From Psychrobacter sp. MF31 (lineage in GTDB: Bacteria > Pseudomonadota > Gammaproteobacteria > Pseudomonadales > Moraxellaceae): a DNA stretch of 64,000 nt. Positions 26,507-37,260 of this stretch are shown one piece after another. How positions within the stretch are numbered: position 1 is the stretch's first letter; every line of letters starts with the position of its first letter. The notes below the pieces were generated by a model. The model did not search any database. It worked only from the letters and a program-made list of their open reading frames with translations, and was not told the origin of the DNA. Position numbers and translations under genes: made by a program. Location: contig NZ_JABBDX010000002.1 of NCBI RefSeq assembly GCF_012847335.1, forward strand, positions 354,323 through 418,322. Direction: 5' to 3'.

Positions 26507-27337
26507 TTAATAAACCGCATCGCCCCAAACCGGAACCACCGTTTGCATCAATGGCTTAAGCAATTTAACGTTACAAGCAAAAATTGAGCCGGTCGTCATA
26601 GAGTTATGAGCGCCTTTGTGGTCAACCACCACGCCGCGAGCCTCAGTCACAATCAGCTCCCCTGCCGCGATATCCCAAGGCTTGATGCTCATTTCAAAAT
26701 AGCCATCAACGCGACCTGCGGCAACGTAGCACAAATCAAGCGCAGCTGAGCCAAGTCGTCTGATTTGACCACCCGCTTCGGTGACTTTTAATAGGCTGTC
26801 AAAATGCGCTTTAGCAAAAGACACCACCTCACCATTGCGGCGGCGCTCAAGCGGATGTCCTGTAGTAAATAAGCCACCATCAATGGTTTTGCGCTCGCTC
26901 ACTTGGATTCGGCGCTGATTTAAGCGCGCGCCTTTGCCGCGGCTTGCTGAAAACATCTCATCGCGAACGGGATCATAAATGACGCCGTGCTGAGTTACGC
27001 CTTTGTGCTGAACAGCGATGGAAACACAAAACTGCGGGATACCGTGGACAAAGTTTTTGGTGCCATCAAGCGGATCAATAATCCAGCACCAATCGGCATC
27101 TTCGCCCGTGCCTTCTTGCATACCAAACTCTTCACCCAAAAACGAGTGATTTGGGTAGCTGGCTTTTAGCGTAGCGATGGTCAGCTCTTCGCTAAAGCGG
27201 TCGATTTGGGTGACCAAACCATCGATCCCTTTGGACTCAATGTCCAGCTCGATCTTGTGGCGGTTTTGGTGCGCGTGCAAAATCTCATTTCCAACTTTTT
27301 CAGCAGCTCTTGCTGCGATGACGACCATCGGTTCCAT
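26507..27337 (-). CDS. suhB: Inositol monophosphatase family protein SuhB
   Basis: A 276-residue protein. The metal and phosphate motifs GEEFG and WIIDPLDGTKNFVHGIPQFCVSIA are intact, and the C-terminal WDIAAGELIVTEARG is present. The start is the ATG at 27337, giving the family N-terminus MEPMVVIAARAAEKVG with an AGG site 6 bases upstream; an ATG at 27361 is less likely. SuhB hydrolyses inositol phosphates and in E. coli also joins the rRNA antitermination complex. The general family is certain, the precise role probable. Confidence 0.93.
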   Translation of the reverse strand: MEPMVVIAARAAEKVGNEILHAHQNRHKIELDIESKGIDGLVTQIDRFSEELTIATLKASYPNHSFLGEEFGMQEGTGEDADWCWIIDPLDGTKNFVHGIPQFCVSIAVQHKGVTQHGVIYDPVRDEMFSASRGKGARLNQRRIQVSERKTIDGGLFTTGHPLERRRNGEVVSFAKAHFDSLLKVTEAGGQIRRLGSAALDLCYVAAGRVDGYFEMSIKPWDIAAGELIVTEARGVVVDHKGAHNSMTTGSIFACNVKLLKPLMQTVVPVWGDAVY

Positions 27338-27552
27338 AATTGACCTATTTTGGGTGAACAACGTAAAAATAAAAACGAAAAATAGCGCCGCACCAAGCTC
27401 AAAGGCAATGCAAAAAGAGTAAGCTTTAAAACAATACGAACCTGCGGCAAACAGGCGCTAAATTGGTGCTATTGTAATCAAATTTCGCTTGAGGATAAAT
27501 GATTGATTTTGATTAATTATTAAAACTAAGCAAAATTTATTTGCTCAAGCCG

Positions 27553-29607
27553 TTAAGCCAATAACTGCTTTAGGCTTGCTTCAATGCCCAATACGTCCAA
27601 GCCACTTGCCGCACGCTGCTCACTTTGGCTACCATGCGCTATAAAATGGTCAGGAATACCAAGGTTCATAACTAAAGGCTTATTTTTGGCAAAAAGCGCG
27701 GAGTCATTGATCAAATATTCATTGACCGCACTTCCTGCGCCGCCCATCACCGTGTGCTCTTCAATGGTGGCGATATGGGTGATGCCTTGTTTAAGTAACT
27801 CTTCAATTAGGGCACTATCTAAAGGTTTCACCCAGCGCATATTTACCAGATGAATTTGAAGGTCACTTTCTGACTGATAGCTGTCAAAAATATTTTGCGC
27901 CGCAGCTTGAGCGGTATTTACCATGGTTCCAAACACTAAGATGGCAAGTTTGGTGGTGGCAGTGTCATTTCCTAACACCGCTTCGATTTCAGCTTTACCA
28001 ACTTCTAAATGCTGAGCTGGTTTTTGAATGACCGCGCCTGTTCCACTACCACGCGGATAGCGAACGGCGGTGCAGCCTTTATAGTCGTAGCAGGTATTAA
28101 GCATCTGATAACATTCATTTTCATCTTTTGGCGCGGCGATAATTAAGTTTGGAACGCAGCGCAAAAAAGCAAAATCAAACACGCCGGCATGAGTTGCGCC
28201 ATCTTCGCCAACCAGTCCTGCGCGGTCAATGGCAAACGTGACATCCAAATTTTGCAGGGCAACATCATGAATCAATTGGTCATAACCGCGCTGCAAAAAG
28301 GTGGAATAAATCGCCACAATCGGCTTGACGCCTTGAGTTGCCATGCCGCCTGCCACAGTGACGGCATGCTGCTCGGCAATTGCCACATCAAAAAAGCGCT
28401 CGGGGAACTGTTTTGCAAACTCAGTCATCCCTGAGCCTTCTTCCATAGCAGGCGTGATGGCTAGTAGCTTGTCATCTTCCTCAGCTTTGTCACACAAAAA
28501 CTGCCCAAACACTTCTGAAAATTTTAATTTTGCTGCCGATTTTGATGGAAGCTTGCCCGCTTCTTCAACCAGTTTGCTGATCGCGTGATAACCGACCGGA
28601 TCGGCTTCAGCGGGTAAAAAGCCTTTGCCTTTGGTGGTATAAACATGAACCAAAACGGGTCCTGAAACTTGTTTGGCACGTGATAACACCCGAATCAGCT
28701 CTGGGATGTCGTGACCATCAAAAGGTCCAAAATAGGTAAAACCAATGGCTTTAAATAAATTGTCTTCGATTTTGGGAATGGGTCTTGCTTTACCGTGACG
28801 ACCTCGGCGATCAAAGCCTTGCATTTCAGGTCGCAACTTGATATCCGGCTGACCGCTCTCATCAATATCAACTTGGTAACCTGACTCCCAAAGGCTGGCT
28901 AAATGCCGTGAAAATCCGCCAATGGAGCACGATATCGACATGTCATTGTCATTTAAAATCACCAGTAAATCAGCATCTTGCTGAACCGCGTCATTCATCG
29001 CTTCAAATGCCATGCCGCCGGTCATCGCGCCATCGCCAATGATACAAGCAACCGTCTGATCGCGGTTTTGGTAGCGAAGGGCTAAGCTCATGCCAAGCCC
29101 TGCGGATATTGCTGTGGACGAGTGCCCCACCCCAAAGGTATCAAAAATGGACTCAGCGCGCTCAGGAAACGCCGTCAAGCCGCCTTTCGCGCGGATACTG
29201 CCGATTTGCTCACGGCGACCGGTGAGCACTTTATGGGCATAAGCTTGATGACCTACATCCCAAACGATTTGGTCAGCAGGCGCATTTAATAAAAAATGCA
29301 AAGCCACGGTCAATTCAACCACGCCCAAATTTGCCCCAAAGTGACCGCCGCTCACTCCTGCTGAATACAGCAAATACTCGCGAAGCTCATCGGCAAGCAT
29401 GATCAGCTCATCAACGCTCAAATGCTTTAAATCGACGGGGGCATCGATGGCATCAAGAATCGGCGTGACAGGGCGAACGCTTGGAATGACGTTAAATGAC
29501 TTTTGCTTGGCATGATGGGTAAAATCGGCGTGATTAGCATCGCTGCTTGATGAGCCTGATAGCGGCGCGTTTTCCATCTGAGACTGTAAAAAAGGTGACT
29601 GCTGCAT
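27553..29607 (-). CDS. dxs: 1-deoxy-D-xylulose-5-phosphate synthase
   Basis: A protein of about 684 residues. It has the thiamine-diphosphate site and transketolase core ([56 protein letters not shown]) and the C-terminal domain ([17 protein letters not shown]-like [20 protein letters not shown]). It condenses pyruvate and glyceraldehyde phosphate, feeding isoprenoids, thiamine and pyridoxal. The start is uncertain. The frame is open to an ATG at 29694, but that adds 29 basic residues not seen in the family. The ATGs at 29607 and 29577 are better, though neither has a strong ribosome site. Confidence 0.93.
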   Translation of the reverse strand: MQQSPFLQSQMENAPLSGSSSSDANHADFTHHAKQKSFNVIPSVRPVTPILDAIDAPVDLKHLSVDELIMLADELREYLLYSAGVSGGHFGANLGVVELTVALHFLLNAPADQIVWDVGHQAYAHKVLTGRREQIGSIRAKGGLTAFPERAESIFDTFGVGHSSTAISAGLGMSLALRYQNRDQTVACIIGDGAMTGGMAFEAMNDAVQQDADLLVILNDNDMSISCSIGGFSRHLASLWESGYQVDIDESGQPDIKLRPEMQGFDRRGRHGKARPIPKIEDNLFKAIGFTYFGPFDGHDIPELIRVLSRAKQVSGPVLVHVYTTKGKGFLPAEADPVGYHAISKLVEEAGKLPSKSAAKLKFSEVFGQFLCDKAEEDDKLLAITPAMEEGSGMTEFAKQFPERFFDVAIAEQHAVTVAGGMATQGVKPIVAIYSTFLQRGYDQLIHDVALQNLDVTFAIDRAGLVGEDGATHAGVFDFAFLRCVPNLIIAAPKDENECYQMLNTCYDYKGCTAVRYPRGSGTGAVIQKPAQHLEVGKAEIEAVLGNDTATTKLAILVFGTMVNTAQAAAQNIFDSYQSESDLQIHLVNMRWVKPLDSALIEELLKQGITHIATIEEHTVMGGAGSAVNEYLINDSALFAKNKPLVMNLGIPDHFIAHGSQSEQRAASGLDVLGIEASLKQLLA

Positions 29608-30080
29608 AGACCGTACGATACCTACCCATCTACAAGACAAGCGCGATTTTGTTATGACCATCATCCGTAGCAAAAAGCTGCGACTGACGGGCAAGTAACG
29701 GCATTACGCAGGCTTGTCACTGTAACCGTTGAAATAGTATGGCATAATAGCATTTTTTTTTGACAATCACAGACAACATCGTGGCTTGAATGTGAACTTT
29801 ATGTGATTTTCTAAGCGCGCTTGGCATTCGTAAAGCTTTGCTCGTATTTTATCGCTAAGTTTTGATTGCAATTGCGGTCAATAAAAATGCCTGAATTGAA
29901 AAGCGCTGCTCTCGCCCTTATACAACCTTTAATCGATTTGTTTGCAGTGCCATGCCAAAACACCAAGTAACAATAGGCAAAAACAACGATAGGCAAAAAA
30001 TGCAAAATCAACGTTGAAAAAACAAGCAAAGCCACCTAAACAAAATCAAGCCCTTTTAAGACAGTCAACTTAGGACAGTC
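29608..30080. other. Gap between divergent dxs and ribA
   Basis: The region holds promoters for both genes, but no -35/-10 pair is convincing. A 74-residue minus-strand frame at 29811-30035 begins with a hydrophobic stretch. It has no clear ribosome site and no family I know, so I do not call it a gene. Confidence 0.45.
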
Positions 30081-30722
30081 ATGACCTATCATTTTATTAC
30101 CCGTGCCAAATTGCCCACCCATCATGGCGAATTTGACATTCATATCTTTGAAAACGACGCCGGTCAAGAGCACGTGATGCTCACCAAAGGCTTACCTGTG
30201 ACCAAAAATGGCGCAGCCGCTGACAACGATCGCGCGCCCTTAGTTCGGATTCATTCTGAGTGCTTAACCGGCGATGCGTTCGGTTCGCTCAAATGCGATT
30301 GCGGATCACAGCTCAATACCGCCATGAAAGCCATTCAAAATGAAGGCGTTGGCGCGATTTTATATTTGCGCCAAGAAGGTCGCGGTATTGGACTGACCAA
30401 CAAAATCCGCGCTTACGCCCTGCAAGAGCAAGGTCACGATACGCTTGATGCCAATTTGCTGCTTGGGTTGCCAGCGGACGCCCGAACTTACGACATGTGC
30501 AGCGCCATGCTGTCGCACGTTGGCGTTGATAAAGTCCGCCTTATCACCAACAACCCCGACAAAGTCGCTTATTTGACCGACCTTGGCATTGAGGTCACCG
30601 AGCGCGTGCCGTTGTTGGTTGGGGTTAACGATGTTAATTTAAGCTACCTTGCCACCAAGCGCGACCGGATGGGTCACCTACTTGATAAAGAAATTTTTAC
30701 CCAAGTCCATGATAATAAATAG
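30081..30722 (+). CDS. ribA: GTP cyclohydrolase II
   Basis: A 213-residue enzyme opening the GTP ring as the first step of riboflavin synthesis. The zinc site [21 protein letters not shown] and the catalytic [21 protein letters not shown] are intact, with the arginine and tyrosine needed. It is the stand-alone RibA form, not fused to RibB. A TAGGACAGTC site precedes the ATG. It is followed by hemF after 85 bases. Confidence 0.97.
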   Translation: MTYHFITRAKLPTHHGEFDIHIFENDAGQEHVMLTKGLPVTKNGAAADNDRAPLVRIHSECLTGDAFGSLKCDCGSQLNTAMKAIQNEGVGAILYLRQEGRGIGLTNKIRAYALQEQGHDTLDANLLLGLPADARTYDMCSAMLSHVGVDKVRLITNNPDKVAYLTDLGIEVTERVPLLVGVNDVNLSYLATKRDRMGHLLDKEIFTQVHDNK

Positions 30723-30795
30723 CCGCATTTAAATAACAGCTGCGTTTAAATAATAGCCGCGTTTGACAATTGAGTTTCCATTAAAATTTTAATAA

Positions 30796-31812
<1,017 letters not shown>

Positions 31813-32117
31813 TTGGGTTGACAATATGGTCTGATTTGGCATAATTCTAGCGCGAATGATAAGTTTTTAGGCTGATTACAATATGCAGCAAATATTATTG
31901 CCAATAAAATAATTTATCGTTTATGATATTGAGGTCAGCTTTTATAGCTGACCTTTGTTTATATCCCATTTTTCGTTTTAAAGGTTTTCACTGGTCAGTC
32001 GCGGTAGCCCCTCTTTGTTTTAGCGCCGTTATTTGAGCAAATTTCGCCTTTATTTATCCTCGAAGCCATTCATTGAACCCTTAATAATCAATGAATCGCC
32101 ACATCAAAGGAGTCATG
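31813..32117. other. Gap between hemF and the cytochrome c' gene
   Basis: It contains the hemF terminator (31932-31953) and then the promoter region of the cytochrome gene, in which no clear boxes were found. No small gene was seen. Confidence 0.5.
31932..31960 (+). terminator. Terminator downstream of hemF
   Basis: AGGTCAGCT pairs with AGCTGACCT across a 4-base loop, followed by TTGTTT. Confidence 0.8.
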
Positions 32118-32585
32118 ATGACAAAATTTAACTCACTAAAATCGGCTTTTGGTATCGGCTTATTGGGCGCAGTCCTTACCCTTGGCGCTTGTAGCAAGCC
32201 GCATCCTGATGTCAAAGCGCGCCAAGATATGATGAAAAACTATGGCGATGCGATGAAAGTGATGGGCGGAATGGTCAAAGCTCCAGACACCTTTGATGCG
32301 GCGGTGTTCAAAGAGCAAGCGGTATTTTTGGCAGAAGATTCAAAAAATCCTTGGCAACATTTTGAGAACAAAGACGCGGTGGGCAACGCCACTGAATCAG
32401 TTTGGGCAAAAACGGACGACTTTAAAATGGAAGCTGAAAACTTCCAACAAGCTACCGCGCAACTAAACCAAGTTGCACAAACGGCGACAAGTGCGGAGGA
32501 TGTGAAGCCTGCCTTTGGTGAAGTTGGTAAATCGTGCAAGTCTTGCCATACTGAATTTAAAGTCAAAGATGACGACGAAAAATAA
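32118..32585 (+). CDS. Lipoprotein cytochrome c' family protein
   Basis: A 155-residue protein starting at the ATG at 32118, which has AAAGGAG 5 bases upstream. A lipobox LGAC places the lipidated Cys near residue 26, so the mature protein is anchored to a membrane. The haem site is CKSCH close to the C-terminus, the class II cytochrome c' arrangement of a four-helix bundle. These proteins bind nitric oxide or carry electrons and may protect against nitrosative stress. It stands alone between terminators. Confidence 0.87.
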   Translation: MTKFNSLKSAFGIGLLGAVLTLGACSKPHPDVKARQDMMKNYGDAMKVMGGMVKAPDTFDAAVFKEQAVFLAEDSKNPWQHFENKDAVGNATESVWAKTDDFKMEAENFQQATAQLNQVAQTATSAEDVKPAFGEVGKSCKSCHTEFKVKDDDEK

Positions 32586-32630
32586 GGCTTAAAGTTAAAG
32601 GTTAACTTTAGCGCTGTTTTAATTGCAAAA

Positions 32631-32665
32631 AAAACCGCTGTCCTTTGATAGCGGTTTTTTTGATA
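32631..32665. terminator. Bidirectional terminator between cytochrome c' and gloA
   Basis: AAAACCGCT pairs with AGCGGTTTT across a 10-base loop, with A and T runs on the two sides. Confidence 0.88.
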
Positions 32666-32695
32666 ACAAGTTTGAGCCGTTTCACTCAGCCCGTT

Positions 32696-33244
32696 TTAGT
32701 CCATCAACTCAGCTTCCACAATCTCAATCCAGTAGCCATCGACATCTTTGATAAAGGCAATATTTTTCATATTGCCATCTTCTGGTCGCTTTTTAAAAGT
32801 GACGTTATTTTGGTCAAACCAAGCAACGGCGGCATCAAGATCAGGAACGCTAAAGCAAATATGACCAAAGCCTTGCGGTTCGCTATTGCCATCATGGTAG
32901 CTAAAATCAGCTTGATGTTCAGTGCCATAGTTGTGGGTTAATTCTAAAATGCCGCGCTGACGAAAAGCAAAAATCGCTAAGTCATCGCCTTTTGGCAAGT
33001 TGTCGCGCTCATCTTTGGTCAATTTGGCTAAAAAATACAAATTAAAGCCCATTTCCGGAAATTTTTTGACGCAAAGCAAGGTCATTCCCAAAATTCCGGT
33101 ATAAAACTCAAGCGATTTGACCGGATCTTTGACGCGAAGCATGGTGTGGTTAAAAGTAAACCCTGATGAGGCGCTTGGGATGGGCTTTACGCCTTCTGCC
33201 ATTACGCTTTGGCTTGGCTGCGGCGTTTGGGTTGAGTGGGTCAT
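32696..33244 (-). CDS. gloA: Lactoylglutathione lyase (glyoxalase I)
   Basis: A 182-residue cytoplasmic metalloenzyme that converts the methylglyoxal-glutathione adduct into lactoylglutathione. The family segments are clear: MLRVKDPVKSLEFYTGILGM, LELTHNYGTE and GFGHICFSVPDLDAAVAWF. The metal-binding His and Glu residues are present. It has an AAGGAG ribosome site. The 20 N-terminal residues are a polar extension. Confidence 0.95.
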   Translation of the reverse strand: MTHSTQTPQPSQSVMAEGVKPIPSASSGFTFNHTMLRVKDPVKSLEFYTGILGMTLLCVKKFPEMGFNLYFLAKLTKDERDNLPKGDDLAIFAFRQRGILELTHNYGTEHQADFSYHDGNSEPQGFGHICFSVPDLDAAVAWFDQNNVTFKKRPEDGNMKNIAFIKDVDGYWIEIVEAELMD

Positions 33245-33328
33245 GAAAGACTCCTTATTAGGCTAAGTATTATTTTTTATAGCGATGCGATAGCCATCAA
33301 ATTACGATCGCGGCTCACCTATCATACC

Positions 33329-33967
33329 TCAGCTGTCTAAAAAGCGCACTTTGCCGGTTTTTAAGTCGTATTCAGCGCCAACGATGAGCAATTTTCCGCT
33401 TTGGGTTAAGTCCTCTAAAATGCGTGAGCCGTGCTTTAATTGGCTGACTGACATGCGAACGTTGGCGCGGATGGCGCGGTCAACCAATTCATCCGCGTCC
33501 GCGTCATGACCTTTGGCGGTGGCAAGCTCGTGCAAGTTATAAACGCTTGGGCGAATGCGATCAACGATCGATTGTAAATTGGGCGAATAGTACTGCTCAG
33601 GGTTAATCAAAGCATCAACGCAAGCGGTCACTGCGCCGCAGTTGGAATGACCAAGCACCACCACCAATTGCGTTTGGAACTTTTCGGCGGCAAATTCTAC
33701 CGAACCGATCTGTGAGGGCGCGACCACATTTCCGGCAACGCGAATCACAAATAAGTCGCCCAAACCTTGGTCAAACACAATCTCAACCGGAACGCGGGCA
33801 TCCGAGCAGCCAAGAATAATGGCGTGCGGATATTGATCTTTGACCAGCGCCGGTCGCCTTTGGGTCATCGGATCGGTAGAAGTTAGGCTTGCCACATAGC
33901 GCGCGTTGCCTTGTTTGAGCATCTCAAGGGCGTCTTTGCCGCTCACAGGTTGGGCATGGTCAGTCAT
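33329..33967 (-). CDS. can: Beta-class carbonic anhydrase
   Basis: A 212-residue protein starting at the ATG at 33967, which has AAAGG 6 bases upstream; the upstream ATG at 33973 touches that site. The zinc ligands Cys54, His107 and Cys110, and the Asp56-Arg58 pair in GCSDAR, are all intact. It interconverts carbon dioxide and bicarbonate in the cytoplasm. It stands alone. Confidence 0.95.
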   Translation of the reverse strand: MTDHAQPVSGKDALEMLKQGNARYVASLTSTDPMTQRRPALVKDQYPHAIILGCSDARVPVEIVFDQGLGDLFVIRVAGNVVAPSQIGSVEFAAEKFQTQLVVVLGHSNCGAVTACVDALINPEQYYSPNLQSIVDRIRPSVYNLHELATAKGHDADADELVDRAIRANVRMSVSQLKHGSRILEDLTQSGKLLIVGAEYDLKTGKVRFLDS

Positions 33968-34152
33968 AATCATCCTTTATCATCATGTTAGTTTTGCCAA
34001 AGTTTTGGCAAGCGTAATTATTGTATAGCACAAGCGCAAAAAAAACGTAAAAAAATTCAACCGGCAACACTTTTTTGCTATGATCTTGCGCCAAAATTAT
34101 TCAGTGGAACTGGTGAACTGCTCAATTCAGCGCAAAAACCGCCAAATCAGAA

Positions 34153-34173
34153 ATACCTTGTAACCTAAGGTAT
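34153..34173. repeat. Inverted repeat upstream of potA, possible operator
   Basis: ATACCTT (34153-34159) and AAGGTAT (34167-34173) are separated by 7 bases, about 50 bases before the potA -10. The perfect palindrome ATTGCGCAAT follows at 34196-34205. Either could bind a regulator; none can be named. Confidence 0.45.
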
Positions 34174-34217
34174 AACGCGCGTAACGTCATTTGCGATTGC
34201 GCAATTTTGGCAAAAGG

Positions 34218-34229
34218 CTTTGATATAAT
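34218..34229 (+). promoter_or_regulatory. Extended -10 promoter element for potA
   Basis: TGATATAAT with TATAAT at 34224-34229, about 45 bases before the potA start. It is identical over 12 bases to the element before thiG. No good -35 was seen. Confidence 0.55.
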
Positions 34230-34274
34230 GGCGCAACTTACTTTTTTTGCTGGCGCGGCTTTTTAGGACTTGCT

Positions 34275-35507
34275 ATGACTCAATTTTCTGACCCCAATCC
34301 TCACTTGTTATCAAGCCCAACTGCCAGCAGAACTGACGAGCTGCTTCAAATTGAGCACCTAAAAAAGGTTTATGACAACGTTGAAGTATTAAGCGACATT
34401 AATTTGACCATTCATCATGGCGAGTTTTTAACCCTGCTTGGACCTTCAGGTTGTGGAAAAACCACGCTACTTCGCCTTATTGCCGGATTTGAGCAGCCGG
34501 ATGCCGGCGCGATTTATTTAGATGGCGTTCAGATGGCGGGACTGTCCGCCGATAAACGACCGGTCAATACGGTGTTTCAGCAATATGCGCTATTTCCGCA
34601 CATGAGCGTCGCGCAAAATGTGGCTTATGGCTTAAAGCTTAAAAAAGTGCCCAAAGATGAAATTCAAGCTCGCGTTCGCGAGATGCTTGCCATGGTTCAG
34701 CTTGAGCATTTAGCCAATAGGCGACCGCAAGAATTGTCGGGCGGTCAGCAGCAACGCGTTGCGATTGCAAGGGCGGTAATTAATCGCCCAAAGCTCTTGC
34801 TGCTTGATGAGCCTTTATCGGCGCTTGATTATAAACTTCGGCTACAAATGCAATCTGAGCTCAAACGCCTTCAACGCGAGCTTGGCATTACCTTTGTGTT
34901 TGTCACCCACGACCAAGAAGAAGCGCTGTCGATGTCCGATCGCATTGCCGTGATGAAACATGGCAAATTTCAGCAAATTGGCACCCCCATTGAGATTTAT
35001 GAAACCCCCGCCAACTTATTTACTGCTAAATTTATCGGCGAAACCAACCTATTTAAAGCCATCGTTCGCGGCGTTTATCCCGACCAGCCGGATAAAAATG
35101 GCAAAGTTACTAACGGTCGCATTGAGGTGGAAGTTTGCCAATCGGGGTCGGCAGATATGCCGCTTCGCAACTTACGCCGACCCAAATTTGCCAATGCCGT
35201 TCAAGTTGGCGATACGGTCAATTTATTGCTTCGACCTGAGGATTTGCGAATTTATGACTTAGATGACGCTGAGCATAGCGGCATTACCGGTCGGGTGATC
35301 GAAAGCAATTATAAAGGCAGCACTTTGGATTCCATCATTGAGCTTGAGGACGGTCAAGTTATCAAAGCGTCCGAGTTTTTTGATGAAGACGATCCAAGCT
35401 TTGATTATAAAATGAATGAAGCGGTCAAAGTGGCTTGGGTTGATGGTTGGGAGTGGGTATTGCCAGACGAGCCTGACGCTCAGCCGGTGACTTCAGGGGG
35501 CGTATAA
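34275..35507 (+). CDS. potA: Polyamine ABC transporter ATP-binding protein
   Basis: A 410-residue ABC ATPase. Walker [12 protein letters not shown] lies at 56-66, then the Q-loop [14 protein letters not shown], the signature LSGGQQQR, Walker [13 protein letters not shown] and the switch His in [12 protein letters not shown]. The C-terminal TOBE domain is present. It energises the uptake of spermidine or putrescine. The gene is one operon with potB and potC; potB starts directly after the stop. Length is a little over the E. coli protein (378). Confidence 0.93.
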   Translation: MTQFSDPNPHLLSSPTASRTDELLQIEHLKKVYDNVEVLSDINLTIHHGEFLTLLGPSGCGKTTLLRLIAGFEQPDAGAIYLDGVQMAGLSADKRPVNTVFQQYALFPHMSVAQNVAYGLKLKKVPKDEIQARVREMLAMVQLEHLANRRPQELSGGQQQRVAIARAVINRPKLLLLDEPLSALDYKLRLQMQSELKRLQRELGITFVFVTHDQEEALSMSDRIAVMKHGKFQQIGTPIEIYETPANLFTAKFIGETNLFKAIVRGVYPDQPDKNGKVTNGRIEVEVCQSGSADMPLRNLRRPKFANAVQVGDTVNLLLRPEDLRIYDLDDAEHSGITGRVIESNYKGSTLDSIIELEDGQVIKASEFFDEDDPSFDYKMNEAVKVAWVDGWEWVLPDEPDAQPVTSGGV

Positions 35508-36392
35508 ATGGCAATGTTTAATAGCGCCGCAAAAGTAAAAAACCCGTTTCGAACCGCAACGCTTTGGCTGATTTGGGGCTGGCTGCTGATTTTTGCGCTT
35601 GTTCCTAACTTGCTGGTGATTGCCGTCAGTTTTTTAACTCGCGACAGTAGCGAATTTATCAGCTTGCCAGTAAATTTTGGCAGTTATTCGCGAATGATGG
35701 ACCCGCTTTATTTTGAGGTGTTTGTTCACTCCCTTTGGATGGCGGGGATTACCACGGTGATTTGCTTACTGTTTGGCTATCCTTTTGCTTGGCTTGTCTC
35801 CAAAGTCCGAGCGCGCTGGCAGCCGCTGTTGATGCTGCTGCTGATTTTGCCGTTTTGGACGAACTCTTTAGTCAGAACTTACGCGCTCAAACTGCTGTTT
35901 GCCAATAACGGTTTAATCAATCAGTTGCTCATAAAGCTTGGCATTATCAGCCATCCAATTGATATTTTATACACCCAAGGCGCAGTGATTGCCGGATTAA
36001 CGTATTTGCTATTTCCATTTATGGTGTTGCCGCTTTATGCCGTATTTACCGATTTGCGCGAGGATATGCTGCTGGCTTCGCAAGATTTAGGGGCAACCAA
36101 ATCGCAAACCTTTTGGCATGTCGTACTGCCACTAACCACACCAGGGATCATTTCAGGGGTACTTTTGGTGCTATTGCCTGCGATGGGCATGTTTTACGTG
36201 GCGGATATTTTAGGCGGCTCGCGCAATTTACTCGTAGGAAATATCATTAAAAATCAATTTTTGGATGCAAGGGATTGGCCATTTGGCGCAGCGGCAAGCG
36301 TTCTGCTCACCCTTGCAATGGCAATTTTACTTTGGGCGTATCGCGCAAGTAGCCGCCGCATTGGCAAAACTGACTTTAATGAGGTGGCATAA
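35508..36392 (+). CDS. potB: Polyamine ABC transporter permease PotB
   Basis: A 294-residue inner-membrane permease with about six helices. The EAA-type loop AVFTDLREDMLLASQDLGATKSQTFWHVVLPLTTPG lies about residues 180-215 and contacts the ATPase. GGGGGCG before the ATG is a good ribosome site, and the start is adjacent to the end of potA. It overlaps potC by one base (TAATG). Confidence 0.92.
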   Translation: MAMFNSAAKVKNPFRTATLWLIWGWLLIFALVPNLLVIAVSFLTRDSSEFISLPVNFGSYSRMMDPLYFEVFVHSLWMAGITTVICLLFGYPFAWLVSKVRARWQPLLMLLLILPFWTNSLVRTYALKLLFANNGLINQLLIKLGIISHPIDILYTQGAVIAGLTYLLFPFMVLPLYAVFTDLREDMLLASQDLGATKSQTFWHVVLPLTTPGIISGVLLVLLPAMGMFYVADILGGSRNLLVGNIIKNQFLDARDWPFGAAASVLLTLAMAILLWAYRASSRRIGKTDFNEVA

Positions 36393-37183
36393 TGGCGACC
36401 TTGACTTCAAAAAAGCGCTTGGGCATTTTGTTATCTAAAAGCTATTTGACTCTCGTTTACGCGCTCTTGTATTTGCCCATCATCGTTTTGGTGGTGATGT
36501 CATTTAACACCTCCAAAGTCGGCTATCATTGGGGCGGCTTTAGTCTAAAATGGTATGAGTCGCTTTTTCGCAACCAAGCCATGCTCGATGCGTTTTGGCA
36601 CTCCATTGTTTTGGGATTGATTGCCGCAACACTATCCACCTTGATTGGAACGCTCACCGCCCTTGCCCTGCATCGCTACGATTTTCGCGGCAAAGGCTTA
36701 CTCAGTGGTCTACTTTTTGTGCTCATGATGTCCCCTGAAATCGTTCTTGCCATCTCGCTTTTGGTGCTGTTTTTATTGATTGGGATGCAGCTTGGCTTTG
36801 TATCGCTGCTATTATCGCACATCACCTTTTGCTTGCCGTTTGTGGTGATTACCGTGTTTGCTCGGCTGTCAAGCCTAGATGAGCGCTTGCTAGAAGCGGC
36901 TCGTGATTTGGGCGCGAGCGAATTTACCATGATAAAAACGGTGCTGATTCCAGTGATTTTTCCGGCGGTGATGGCAGGTTGGCTTTTGGCGTTTACTTTA
37001 TCGCTTGATGATGTGGTGGTCTCGACCTTTGTGACTGGTCCTAGTTTTGAGATTTTACCGCTGCGGATTTATTCCATGGTTCGGGTGGGACTAAAACCTG
37101 AGGTCAATGCCATTGGCACGATTTTACTTGCAGCGTCACTTATTTTGGTCATTATCTCGCAGTGGTTATTACGGCGGCGGTAA
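36392..37183 (+). CDS. potC: Polyamine ABC transporter permease PotC
   Basis: A 263-residue permease paired with PotB. Six membrane segments can be seen, with the coupling loop RLSSLDERLLEAARDLGASEFTMIKTVLIPVIFPAV. The N-terminal MSFNTSKVG-like segment and LSLDDVVVSTFVTGPSFEILPLRIYSMVR are typical of PotC/PotI. The operon ends here. No potD-type binding protein is found in the window. Confidence 0.92.
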   Translation: MATLTSKKRLGILLSKSYLTLVYALLYLPIIVLVVMSFNTSKVGYHWGGFSLKWYESLFRNQAMLDAFWHSIVLGLIAATLSTLIGTLTALALHRYDFRGKGLLSGLLFVLMMSPEIVLAISLLVLFLLIGMQLGFVSLLLSHITFCLPFVVITVFARLSSLDERLLEAARDLGASEFTMIKTVLIPVIFPAVMAGWLLAFTLSLDDVVVSTFVTGPSFEILPLRIYSMVRVGLKPEVNAIGTILLAASLILVIISQWLLRRR

Positions 37184-37260
37184 ATGTAGCTATTTTTGAA
37201 TGAAATTATTTCTTTTATTATTTATAATGAATTAATTTCATGATAAAAATGGTTTGCGAT

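Larger units (their letters stand above)
33968..34274. other. Divergent promoter region between can and potA
   Basis: It holds an inverted repeat at 34153-34173, a perfect 10-base palindrome at 34196-34205, and an extended -10 for potA at 34221-34229. No coding frame was seen. Confidence 0.55.

Noticed and set aside
29608-29694. Longest dxs start at 29694
   Set aside because: It would add 29 basic residues not typical of Dxs, with no ribosome site; internal ATG codons fit the family better.
29811-30035. A 74-residue minus-strand frame with a hydrophobic start between dxs and ribA
   Set aside because: No ribosome site, no known family, and it fills a gap that must hold two divergent promoters.
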